Position numbers and translations under genes: made by a program. From Pseudomonadota bacterium (GTDB lineage Bacteria; Myxococcota_A; Polyangia; Polyangiales; Polyangiaceae), in the NCBI GenBank assembly GCA_023411445.1, contig JAEYOT010000468.1, forward strand, positions 1 to 5,597: a stretch of 5,597 nt of DNA, in the 5' to 3' direction. The notes beneath the pieces are model-generated. The model was given only the letters and a program-made list of their open reading frames with translations, was not told the origin of the DNA and made no database searches. Shown piece after piece: positions 1 to 5,597 of this stretch (the first letter of the stretch is position 1; each line of letters opens with the position of its first letter).

Positions 1-1
1 G

Positions 2-892
2 ACGTGGAGCGCGGCGCTCGGCTGCGCGCTAGAGCTGGTCGGCGCGTGCCAGCACACGGTGGAGGTGGGCGTCGCCGAGGCGCGCGGCGTGGCGGGCACA
101 TCGCTGGGTGGCTCGCTGGCGGGCGGCAGTGGTGGTGGCGGTGGCGTGAGCGCGGGCAGCGACGGCGGCGGGCTGGCCGGAGCGCCGCCGTGTCAGGAGA
201 CGCTGTGCCTGGGCAAGCTGTACGAGTGCGGCGATTGCCTGGATAACGATGGAGACGGCCTGGCCGACGCGGACGACGCCGATTGCCTCGGCCCCTGCGA
301 CGACGACGAGGGCGCGCTCAGCACCGGCCTGCTCGGTCCTGCCACGACCTGCCGGCAGGACTGCTACTTCGACGGCGACAAGGGCGGCGGCAATGACCAG
401 TGCCTGTGGTCCCACGCCTGTGACGAGCTCTCGCTCGAGCCTGATTTTCCGCCGAGCGGCCAAGCGCGCTGCGCCTACGATCCCGCCACCACGATCTCCA
501 ACCTCGACTGCGCGGCCATGGCCGCCCAGCAGTCGCCGGCCTGCATCGAGACGTGCCTGCCTCTAGTGCCCAACGGCTGTGATTGCTTCGGTTGCTGTGA
601 GCTGCCGGGTCGCAGCGGCGACTTTTACTTCGTCGGTCTGGGCCGTGGTGACAGTGGCTGCAGCCTCGACCGGCTCGGGGACGCGGTAGCGTGCCCGCCG
701 TGCACGCCCGTTACGAGTTGCTTCAATGCCTGCGACGAGTGTGAGTCTTGCGTCGGTAGCCTGCCGGATGGCAGCTGCGATCCCGGCGCCGCGTGCCCGC
801 CGGGGCAAGCCGCGTGCCTGACGGACGACCCCTGCGACTTCGGCGAGTACTGCGTGACCGGCTGCTGTGTGCGAGCTCCAAAGCCGACCTGA
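2..892 (+). CDS. Cys-rich calcium-loop lipoprotein-like surface protein, 5' partial (paralogue 1)
   Basis: The reading frame is open from base 2 to the TGA at 890-892 with no start codon that fits a secreted protein, so the gene begins upstream of the window. A GTG at 59 is possible but would cut off the apparent export signal. Seen: a hydrophobic stretch with Cys at 23-25 (Ala-Leu-Gly-Cys) or 47-49 (Val-Gly-Ala-Cys) as lipobox candidates. The first is favoured because a Glu at 32-34 would interrupt the hydrophobic core of the second. A Gly/Ser linker follows (about 109-180), then about 230 residues with 32 Cys. [13 protein letters not shown] acidic loop at 242-277 resembles thrombospondin-type-3/EF-hand calcium loops. 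A second acidic-Gly loop lies at 371-397, [10 protein letters not shown] ends at 598, and a YCVTGCC motif lies near the C terminus. The order and many residues match the next gene, so the two are paralogues. Inferred: an exported, disulfide-stabilised, calcium-binding outer-membrane lipoprotein. The function is unknown to me. Confidence 0.87.
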   Translation, partial: TWSAALGCALELVGACQHTVEVGVAEARGVAGTSLGGSLAGGSGGGGGVSAGSDGGGLAGAPPCQETLCLGKLYECGDCLDNDGDGLADADDADCLGPCDDDEGALSTGLLGPATTCRQDCYFDGDKGGGNDQCLWSHACDELSLEPDFPPSGQARCAYDPATTISNLDCAAMAAQQSPACIETCLPLVPNGCDCFGCCELPGRSGDFYFVGLGRGDSGCSLDRLGDAVACPPCTPVTSCFNACDECESCVGSLPDGSCDPGAACPPGQAACLTDDPCDFGEYCVTGCCVRAPKPT

Positions 893-914
893 AGCTCCAG
901 CCTCGGTTTTTATT
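880..914 (+). terminator. possible intrinsic terminator at the end of paralogue 1
   Basis: Bases 880-887 (AAAGCCGA) pair with 903-910 (TCGGTTTT) with one G-T wobble. An inner CTG/CAG stem (889-891 with 898-900) closes a 6-nt loop, and a T-rich run TTTTTATT (907-914) follows. The stem overlaps the stop codon. The stability is modest because an internal C/CC loop separates the two stems. If functional, it would separate transcription of the two paralogues. Read-through to the next gene is equally possible. Confidence 0.35.
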
Positions 915-983
915 CGCGTGGGCGCGCTCACTTTGTCCCGCTTCATAAAAAGCGCGTTCGCCAGCCACTGACCGGGTCTCGGC

Positions 984-989
984 AGGAGA
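984..989 (+). promoter_or_regulatory. ribosome binding site of paralogue 2
   Basis: AGGAGA lies 10 nt upstream of the ATG at 1000. It supports that start codon and independent translation of the second Cys-rich protein. It is the only strong Shine-Dalgarno match in front of a gene in this window. Confidence 0.75.
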
Positions 990-999
990 ATCAGAGACG

Positions 1000-1938
1000 A
1001 TGACGAAATTTTCTACCGCGTGTCTGTCCGTGATTTTGCCGCTCTCGCTGCTCTGGGCATGTGGGTCCAGCTCGGAGGGCGACGCACAGAACGCGGGAGC
1101 CAGCTCGAGCACCGGAGCCAGCTCGAACACCGGAGCCAGCTCGAGCGGCGGCTCTGGCTCGCTGGGTCTCGGCGGCGACGACCTCGGCGCCTCCGGCCAC
1201 GGCGCCGTGCCGGGCGGCGGTAGCACCAGCACCACGGGCGGCACGCTCGGCAGCGGCGGCACCCTCGCGACCGAGCTGTGCGGGGACGTCGGCTGCGCTT
1301 GCTCCAACGGCATCGACGACGACGGGGACGGCCTGGTAGACGGCTTCGATCCGGAGTGCACCGGCCCCTTCGATAACGACGAGGGCAGCTTCGCCACCGG
1401 CATCCCGGGCGACAATCGCGATCCGAAGTGGCAAGACTGCTTCTTCGACGGCAACTCGGGCGCTGGCGACGACAAGTGCCGCTACCACACGGACTGCCTT
1501 ACCGGTGACAAGGAGCCCACGGATCGCGACTGCACGCTCACCGACGCCTGCATCGAGTTCTGCGCCCCGCGCACGCCGAACGGCTGCGACTGCTTCGGTT
1601 GCTGCACCGTCACGCTCAATGGCGGCGAAACGAGGGACATCCTCACCGGTAGCGACTGCTCGCTCGATCAGGCGGAGGACGCCAGCGCCTGCCCGCCCTG
1701 CGTCAAGTCGGACAGCTGCGGCAACACCTGCGGCCGCTGCGAGCTCTGCCCCGGCAAGACGATCGAGGATCTGCCCGCCGACTGCGCGCCCGACGAAGGC
1801 ACGGGCGGCGCCGGCTCCGGAGACGACCCGGGTTACACCTGCGACGACGGCGAGCAAGTGTGCGGCCCGGGGTTGCCCGGCTGCCCGCTCGGGCGTTACT
1901 GCTCGCTTGGCTGCTGCCTAGTGTCGCCGCCGAAGTGA
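1000..1938 (+). CDS. Cys-rich calcium-loop lipoprotein (paralogue 2)
   Basis: A 312-residue exported protein. The N terminus has Lys3, a hydrophobic core (9-18) and a lipobox Leu18-Trp-Ala-Cys21. Gly at +2 would, by the usual rule, direct it to the outer membrane; Trp at -2 is unusual. Residues 22-93 are a Gly/Ser/Thr tether that includes three 6-residue repeats (33-50). The folded part, residues 94-312, holds 27 of the 28 Cys that follow Cys21 only if Cys are counted from 94 onward as seen in the translation, so treat the count as approximate. An Asp/Gly calcium-type loop spans 106-117 ([12 protein letters not shown]) and is preceded by CSNGI. A second acidic loop starts at Asp150. [10 protein letters not shown] ends at Cys202, ACPPC and SCGNTC segments follow, and the C terminus has YCSLGCC. 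The same landmarks occur in the same order in the gene just upstream, which points to tandem duplication. The acidic loop type is widespread in myxobacterial secreted proteins (known). Calcium binding and dense disulfide bonding are inferred. No enzymatic motif is recognised. Confidence 0.92.
   Translation: MTKFSTACLSVILPLSLLWACGSSSEGDAQNAGASSSTGASSNTGASSSGGSGSLGLGGDDLGASGHGAVPGGGSTSTTGGTLGSGGTLATELCGDVGCACSNGIDDDGDGLVDGFDPECTGPFDNDEGSFATGIPGDNRDPKWQDCFFDGNSGAGDDKCRYHTDCLTGDKEPTDRDCTLTDACIEFCAPRTPNGCDCFGCCTVTLNGGETRDILTGSDCSLDQAEDASACPPCVKSDSCGNTCGRCELCPGKTIEDLPADCAPDEGTGGAGSGDDPGYTCDDGEQVCGPGLPGCPLGRYCSLGCCLVSPPK
1096..1149 (+). repeat. 18-bp tandem repeat, three copies, in paralogue 2
   Basis: Units start at 1096, 1114 and 1132. 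Each begins GGAGCCAGCTCGA and ends ACACC, GCACC or GCGGC with few differences. The repeat is in frame (6 codons) and encodes Gly-Ala-Ser-Ser-(Ser/Asn)-(Thr/Gly) in the tether just after the lipidated Cys. Paralogue 1 lacks it and has a poly-Gly stretch in the same place. Changes in copy number would alter tether length without a frameshift. Confidence 0.9.
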
Positions 1939-1939
1939 G

Positions 1940-2815
1940 CTACACGACGACGCGGTTGCGCCCGCCGCGCTTGGCCGCGTAGAGCTTCTCGTCCGCGCGC
2001 TGGTAGACGGAGGCGGCGTCCTCGCGCGGCAGTAGCTCGGCGACGCCTAGGCTGAGCGTGACTGTGATGCGGGTCTCGTTGAGCTCGGTGACGAGACCCG
2101 CGACCAAGTTGCGAGTCGCCTCCGCGGCTTGCGCGGCCAGCGCCGCCGGCGTGGCGCTCAAAACGAGCGCGAACTCCTCGCCACCCACGCGGTACAGCGT
2201 GTCTCCGTCGCGCAGCTGGGACGTCACGGCGCTCGCCACGTTCTTGAGCACCGCGTCACCTGCCGGGTGGCCGTAGGTGTCGTTGATCTTCTTGAAGAAA
2301 TCGATGTCGAACAAGACCAGTGACAGGGGCTGCGCCGTCTGTTGGGCGCGCTGCACCTCCTTGCTGAAGGTCTCGTCGAAGTAGCGCTTGTTGAAGGCGC
2401 CGGTCAGCGAATCCATGCTGGCCAAGTTGAACACGTGCTCGAAGTAGCGCTGCTCGACGTGGCTCTCCGTGTACTTGAGCACCGTCTTGCCCACCCGGAT
2501 CTGGTCGCCGTCCAGCAGCTTGGCGCGCTCGACCTTCTGTTCGTTGACGAAGGTGCCGTTGGTGGAGCGGTTGTCCACCAAGTAGTACTTCCCGAGCACG
2601 AACTGGATGGTGGCGTGACGGCGACTCACCTGGTCGGTGTTGACGCAGATGGTGCTGCTGTCCGCCCGCCCGATCGAAACCTCTTTGGTTCCGAGCTCGT
2701 AGCGGCGGCCGATGTCCTCGCCAGCGATGACGACGAGGCAGGGGGGGCCGGCGGCGGGCGGACGCTCGGACGGAATCGAGATGGCTGTCCGCCGGCCAGG
2801 GAAAATGGACGCCAT
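1940..2815 (-). CDS. FHA-GGDEF diguanylate cyclase
   Basis: A 291-residue cytoplasmic protein predicted to make cyclic di-GMP from two GTP. Residues 1-25 are a Pro/Arg-rich tail. The FHA domain (about 26-115) shows Gly49-Arg50, SRRH (64-67) and NGTFVN (86-91), the residues that bind phosphothreonine in this family. A short linker (about 117-132) leads to the GGDEF domain, about 133-291. There MDSLTGAFNKRYF (134-146) opens the domain, Asp170 is the metal ligand, Asn178 and Asp187 are in the guanine-binding region, and GGEEF (211-215) is the active-site signature. RDGD (202-205) sits exactly five residues before GGEEF and fits the RxxD inhibitory site. No membrane segment is present. The ATG at 2815 has no Shine-Dalgarno sequence, but an in-frame TAG lies 11 codons upstream with no other start between them. 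The same FHA-GGDEF order occurs in Bdellovibrio DgcB, which controls prey entry (known). An equivalent role here is not established. The gene is convergent with the Cys-rich gene. Confidence 0.96.
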   Translation of the reverse strand: MASIFPGRRTAISIPSERPPAAGPPCLVVIAGEDIGRRYELGTKEVSIGRADSSTICVNTDQVSRRHATIQFVLGKYYLVDNRSTNGTFVNEQKVERAKLLDGDQIRVGKTVLKYTESHVEQRYFEHVFNLASMDSLTGAFNKRYFDETFSKEVQRAQQTAQPLSLVLFDIDFFKKINDTYGHPAGDAVLKNVASAVTSQLRDGDTLYRVGGEEFALVLSATPAALAAQAAEATRNLVAGLVTELNETRITVTLSLGVAELLPREDAASVYQRADEKLYAAKRGGRNRVVV

Positions 2816-2823
2816 GTGGAGGG

Positions 2824-2847
2824 GGCCCCCGATAGTACCGGGGGGCC
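2824..2847. repeat. perfect G/C inverted repeat around the -10 region of the diguanylate cyclase gene
   Basis: GGCCCCC (2824-2830) and GGGGGCC (2841-2847) are exact reverse complements, separated by ten bases that contain the proposed -10 box. The left arm also forms part of a second palindrome, GGGGGCCCCC (2821-2830). It could be an operator for a dimeric regulator or a cruciform/hairpin-forming element. No T-run follows on either strand, so it does not look like a terminator. Confidence 0.6.
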
Positions 2848-2859
2848 GCTAGTGGTCAA
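2832..2859 (-). promoter_or_regulatory. sigma70-type promoter candidate for the FHA-GGDEF gene
   Basis: Read on the minus strand, TTGACC (2859-2854, 5/6 match to TTGACA) and TACTAT (2837-2832, 4/6 match to TATAAT) are separated by 16 bases. A start about 7 bases beyond the -10 box would fall near 2825, leaving a leader of roughly ten bases before the ATG at 2815. A near-leaderless mRNA would agree with the lack of a Shine-Dalgarno sequence. Confidence 0.5.
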
Positions 2860-2961
2860 GGCGGTCGGCCTCGTCCTTTTTCTCCTTTGGGAGCCGTAAG
2901 GCGGCGGAAGGGGCCTTCACCGTCCTTGCATTCGGTGCGGTAACGCGACAAACGTCCCGCC

Positions 2962-3852
2962 ATGACGCTACCGCTCCACGGTGTTTACACGGCGCTCGTC
3001 ACGCCCTTCTCTGCTGACGGCTCGAGTATCGATTTCGAAGCATACGAGAAGCTCCTCAAGCAGCAGATCGATGGCGGTGTGAGCGGTCTGGTCCCGTGCG
3101 GCACGACGGGTGAGTCGCCGACGCTCACGGAGGCCGAGCAGCGCGAGCTTGTCGCGCGCACCGTGAAGGTCGCCCAGGGGCGCGTGCCCGTGCTGGCCGG
3201 CACCGGCTCCAACAGCACCAAGAAGAGCATCGAGGCCTCCAAGGCCGCGTTCGAGGCTGGCGCGGACGGCGTGATGATCGTGATGCCGTACTACAGCAAG
3301 CCGTCGCAAGAAGGCCTGCTGCGCCACGTGACCGAGATCGCCAAGGCGGTCTCGGGGCCCGTCGTGCTCTACAACGTGCCTGGCCGCTCCGTCGTCGATC
3401 TCAGCGTCGACACGACCTGCCGCATCCTGGACGCTTGCCCCAACGTAGTCGGCATCAAGGACGCGTCGGGCAACGCTTTCTTCGTGCAGGAGCTGATGCT
3501 CAAGGCGCGCGGTCGCATCGTAGACTTGTCGGGCGACGACCCGCTCACGCTGCCGATGATGGCGGTGGGCGCGCAGGGTGTGATCAGCGTGACCAGCAAC
3601 CTCTACCCGCGTCAGGTGAGCGAGGTGGTGGCGGATGCTCGCGCGGGCAAGTGGGCGGAGGCGGAGCGCAAGAACAACGCGCTCTACCAGCTGCACCGCG
3701 CGCTGTTCAGCGAGCCCAGCCCGGCCCCGATCAAGGCGGCGCTGGCGCTGAAGGGCATGATGCTGCCGACCGTTCGTCTCCCGCTGGTGGAAGCCAGCGC
3801 GGCTTGTAAGGAGGCGCTAACGCGCCTGATCCAGAGCTACGAGGCCCGATGA
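2962..3852 (+). CDS. dapA: 4-hydroxy-tetrahydrodipicolinate synthase
   Basis: Condenses pyruvate with L-aspartate-4-semialdehyde to 4-hydroxy-tetrahydrodipicolinate (EC 4.3.3.7), the first committed step of lysine and meso-diaminopimelate synthesis in the cytoplasm. At 296 residues it has the usual length of this (beta/alpha)8 aldolase-like family. Visible landmarks: GTTGES (47-52) with Thr48, PYYSKPSQEG (109-118) with Tyr111, LYNVPGR (136-142) with Tyr137 and Arg142, and GIKDASGN (164-171) with Lys166. These align with the E. coli Thr44, Tyr107, Tyr133, Arg138 and the Schiff-base Lys161. The Arg that binds the dicarboxylate group favours DapA over other lyases of the superfamily. The dapB neighbour confirms the assignment. 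The ATG at 2962 gives the expected N terminus (GVYTALVTPF). No Shine-Dalgarno sequence or convincing promoter is visible in the 146 bases shared with the divergent gene. The stop overlaps the dapB start in ATGA. Confidence 0.97.
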   Translation: MTLPLHGVYTALVTPFSADGSSIDFEAYEKLLKQQIDGGVSGLVPCGTTGESPTLTEAEQRELVARTVKVAQGRVPVLAGTGSNSTKKSIEASKAAFEAGADGVMIVMPYYSKPSQEGLLRHVTEIAKAVSGPVVLYNVPGRSVVDLSVDTTCRILDACPNVVGIKDASGNAFFVQELMLKARGRIVDLSGDDPLTLPMMAVGAQGVISVTSNLYPRQVSEVVADARAGKWAEAERKNNALYQLHRALFSEPSPAPIKAALALKGMMLPTVRLPLVEASAACKEALTRLIQSYEAR

Positions 3853-4634
3853 AGCTTGCCATCAATGGGGTCACGGGCCGCATGGGGCTCGCCATCGCGC
3901 GGCTGGCACACGCCATGCCGGAGGTGCAAATCGTTGGCGGCGTGTGCGCGGACACGGATCCCGGCAACGGCCGCGACATCGGCGAGCTGGCTGGCATCGG
4001 ACAGATCGGCGTGGTCACGACGCCAGACGCTGCCTCGGCGTTGCTCGGCGCGGACGTGGTGATCGACTTCTCCGTCGCGTCCGCGGTGCAGCCCCTGCTC
4101 GCCATCGCCGCTCGACAAAAGGTGGCGATCGTCAGCGGCACCACCAACCTCGACGACGCGACCAAAGCCGCGCTGAATCGGGCGGCGCAGAGCGTGCCCG
4201 TGCTGTGGGCCGCCAACATGAGCTTGGGCGTGCAGGTGCTGGCGGAGCTGGTGGAGCAGGCCGTGCGGCGCCTGGGCCTCGGCTTCGACGTGGAGATTGC
4301 CGAGATCCACCACCGCAAGAAGGTAGACTCGCCGTCTGGCACGGCCAAGCGCCTGGCGGAGGCAGCTCGCGCGGCTCGTCCAGCCTTGCGGGAGATCCAC
4401 GGTCGCAGCGGTGACGTCGGCGCGCGTACGAACGATGAGATGGCGGTGTTCGGTCTGCGCGGCGGGGACGTCGTCGGCGATCACACGGTGTACCTATTCG
4501 GCCAAGGTGAGCGCATCGAGCTCACGCACCGCGCCTCGAGCCGCGACTTGTTCGCGCACGGTGCGCTGATGGCCGCGCGTTTCGTCGCGGGCAAGCCCGC
4601 CAAGCGTTACACGATCGCGGACGTGCTCGGGTGA
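3849..4634 (+). CDS. dapB: 4-hydroxy-tetrahydrodipicolinate reductase
   Basis: Reduces the DapA product to tetrahydrodipicolinate with NAD(P)H (EC 1.17.1.8). At 261 residues it is of normal length. The N-terminal Rossmann fold begins at once with GVTGRMG (7-13, GxxGxxG), and GTTNL (97-101) lines the cofactor and substrate cleft. The substrate-binding part has the family signature EIHHRKKVDSPSGTA (152-166). His154 and Lys158 match the catalytic His159 and Lys163 of the E. coli enzyme, and SGT (163-165) binds the substrate carboxylates. A later RGGDVVGDHTV segment and SSRDLFAHGAL are also typical. The start ATG overlaps the dapA stop by four bases, with GAGG (3841-3844) only four bases before it, so translation is probably coupled to dapA. 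Its own stop overlaps the start of ureD. Confidence 0.97.
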   Translation: MKLAINGVTGRMGLAIARLAHAMPEVQIVGGVCADTDPGNGRDIGELAGIGQIGVVTTPDAASALLGADVVIDFSVASAVQPLLAIAARQKVAIVSGTTNLDDATKAALNRAAQSVPVLWAANMSLGVQVLAELVEQAVRRLGLGFDVEIAEIHHRKKVDSPSGTAKRLAEAARAARPALREIHGRSGDVGARTNDEMAVFGLRGGDVVGDHTVYLFGQGERIELTHRASSRDLFAHGALMAARFVAGKPAKRYTIADVLG

Positions 4635-5470
4635 GCGACACCGCGGGTTGGCTCGGCCGCCTGCACCTGGTGTTCGAGCGCACCGAGCACGGCTCGCAGC
4701 TCGCTCGCTCCGAGCACGAAGGGCCGCTGCGCGTTCAGCGCGTGTTCTTCCCGGAGGGGCACGGCTGCCCGCACGTTTACTTGCTGCACCCGCCGGGCGG
4801 CGTCGTCGGCGGCGACCGACTGCACACGCACGTGCAGGTCGGCCCGGGGGCGCGCGCGCTACTCACCACGCCCGCGGCGCAGAAGCTCTACCGCTCCTCC
4901 GGCAAGACCGCCGAGATCTTCAATCGCCTCGAGGTGGGCGAGGACGGGTGCCTCGACTACTTGCCGAGCGAGACGCTAGCCTTCTCGGCGGCGCAAGCGG
5001 CGATCACGACGCGCGTGGAGCTCCAGCCTGGAGCGAGCTTCATCGGTTGGGATGTCGCGTGCTACGGCATGCCCGCGCGGGGTGAGCGCTTCGCAAACGG
5101 CCGCGTGGAAGCGCGTTTCGAGCTGTATCGCGAAGAGACGCCGATCCTGGTAGAATCGATGGATCTGGGGGGAGATTCCGAGCTGCTAGCTGCTAGCTTC
5201 GGTCTGCGCGGCGAGCCGGTCGTCGGCAACCTGTACGCGGTGCCAGGGCGCGTCGAGCTGAGCGAAGAGCTGCTCACGCTCGTGCGCGAGGTGCTGGCCG
5301 CGCCGTCGCGGGCTCAATGCGCCGTGAGCTCGCTGGGCGAGCTGCTCGTGGTGCGGGTGCTCGGTCCCAGCGTGGAAGCGGTACGGGAGCCTTTGCTCGC
5401 AGCTTGGCACGCGCTGCGCCCGGCGCTGACGGCGCGCGCGGCGGTGCCTCCGCGTATCTGGGCGACCTGA
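4631..5470 (+). CDS. ureD: urease accessory protein UreD (UreH)
   Basis: UreD family chaperone. With UreF and UreG it docks on apo-urease and helps deliver nickel to the active site (known for the family). The 279-residue length is usual. Family landmarks in order: GPLRVQRVFFPEG (31-43), HVYLLHPPGGVVGGDRL (48-64), TTPAAQKLYRSSG (79-91) and LPSETLAF (111-118; most relatives have Gln in place of Ser113). A FIGWDVACYGMPARGE-like segment lies at about 5039-5090. The GTG start at 4631 overlaps the dapB stop as GTGA and no Shine-Dalgarno sequence is seen, so it probably depends on translation from dapB. The next Met-type starts would remove conserved sequence. The product is predicted to be cytoplasmic. 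No other urease gene is in the window, and the 127 bases downstream do not contain a recognisable ureA start. Whether this is the first gene of a urease cluster or a lone ureD cannot be decided here. Confidence 0.93.
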   Translation: MSDTAGWLGRLHLVFERTEHGSQLARSEHEGPLRVQRVFFPEGHGCPHVYLLHPPGGVVGGDRLHTHVQVGPGARALLTTPAAQKLYRSSGKTAEIFNRLEVGEDGCLDYLPSETLAFSAAQAAITTRVELQPGASFIGWDVACYGMPARGERFANGRVEARFELYREETPILVESMDLGGDSELLAASFGLRGEPVVGNLYAVPGRVELSEELLTLVREVLAAPSRAQCAVSSLGELLVVRVLGPSVEAVREPLLAAWHALRPALTARAAVPPRIWAT

Positions 5471-5597
5471 GAGTGCTCTCGAAGGGAGTGGGGACGGAGC
5501 AGCGAAGCGCGGGCAGGGGTGGGGGCTGCCTCGACGCGGCTCGCTTGCACAAGGGTTCCGTACGTCTTCAGGTCCCGCTGTGCGAGCCACACTGCCC
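5471..5597. other. G-rich non-coding stretch after ureD
   Basis: No recognisable gene, terminator hairpin or T-run is seen. On the + strand four G-runs of three or more occur between about 5488 and 5524 (GGGG, GGG, GGGG, GGGGG), the last three close together. An open frame from GTG 5473 runs off the window end and minus-strand frames cross the region, but none gives a recognisable product. Confidence 0.5.

Noticed and set aside
59..61. GTG as the true start of the first Cys-rich gene
   Set aside because: The frame is open to the left edge and encodes a hydrophobic, lipobox-like stretch before this codon. Starting here would leave a Cys-rich protein without an export signal.
923..956. Six-base inverted repeat CGCGCT/AGCGCG between the two Cys-rich genes
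   Set aside because: The arms are short and made of the commonest hexamer type in this DNA, with a 22-base loop. CATAAA at 944-949 resembles a -10 box but has no -35 partner at 16-18 bases.
723..1475. Minus-strand open frame of 250 codons
   Set aside because: It overlaps both Cys-rich genes and the gap between them, its Pro/Ser-rich repeats are only the reverse reading of the tether repeats, and no motif is visible.
991..1857. Long minus-strand open frame (288 codons) across the second Cys-rich gene
   Set aside because: It is antisense to a well-supported gene, its composition is Ala/Val/Arg-biased as expected for a shadow frame in high-GC DNA, and it has no recognisable motif.
2342..2899. 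Plus-strand open frame of 185 codons opposite the diguanylate cyclase gene
   Set aside because: It mirrors the conserved FHA-GGDEF coding sequence and shows no independent domain or ribosome binding site.
3808..3814. Strong Shine-Dalgarno match AAGGAGG near the end of dapA
   Set aside because: No ATG or GTG follows at a suitable distance and it is 34 bases before the dapB start, so it is probably just Lys-Glu codons of dapA.
5185..5199. Short tandem repeat GCTAGCT in ureD
   Set aside because: Two 7-bp copies within codons, not a multiple of three and with no further copies; probably chance.
5186..5592. Minus-strand open frames over the 3' end of ureD
   Set aside because: They are antisense to conserved ureD sequence and Arg/Ala/Pro-biased, with no motif. 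The part outside ureD is too short to judge.
5473..5597. Start of a further plus-strand gene after ureD (GTG at 5473, open to the window end)
   Set aside because: It gives 41 residues of low-complexity Gly/Arg-rich sequence with no resemblance to UreA or another urease protein and has no ribosome binding site.

Overview
The window looks like a piece of chromosome from a high-GC bacterium, most likely a myxobacterium or close relative (Myxococcota, Polyangia-like). The reasons are the strong G/C preference at third codon positions, two secreted Cys-rich proteins carrying the 'NGxDDDGDGLxDxxDPxC' type of calcium-loop motif common in myxobacterial lipoproteins, and an FHA-GGDEF signalling protein. 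This assignment is an inference from gene content, not from a marker gene. There are six protein-coding genes and no RNA gene, insertion sequence or CRISPR array.

Left part (about 1-1938, + strand): two tandem paralogous genes for Cys-rich, probably lipid-anchored, surface proteins. The first lacks its 5' end because it starts before the window. Each has a signal/lipobox region, then a Gly/Ser-rich low-complexity tether, then a Cys-rich domain with one clear and one possible calcium-binding loop, the invariant core [10 protein letters not shown], and a C-terminal GxYCxxGCC. A weak hairpin plus T-run lies between them. The second gene has its own good ribosome binding site. No function is known to me for this family.

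Middle (1940-2860, - strand): a 291-residue FHA-GGDEF diguanylate cyclase, convergent with the second lipoprotein gene with one base between the stop codons. It has an intact GGEEF active site and an RxxD product-inhibition site. Its upstream region has a good sigma70-type promoter candidate whose -10 box sits between the arms of a perfect 7-bp G/C inverted repeat. The predicted leader is only about 10 nt.

Right part (2962-5470, + strand): a tightly overlapped cluster dapA-dapB-ureD. The first two genes encode consecutive steps of the lysine/meso-diaminopimelate pathway (HTPA synthase, then HTPA reductase). The third encodes the urease maturation chaperone UreD. The joints are ATGA and GTGA overlaps, so the three are probably co-transcribed and translationally coupled. 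After ureD there are 127 bases of G-rich sequence with no convincing gene. Urease structural genes, if present, must lie beyond the window.

The parts most worth a second look are the Cys-rich lipoprotein pair, the possible self-phosphopeptide logic of the FHA-GGDEF protein together with its promoter inverted repeat, and the attachment of ureD to dapAB.
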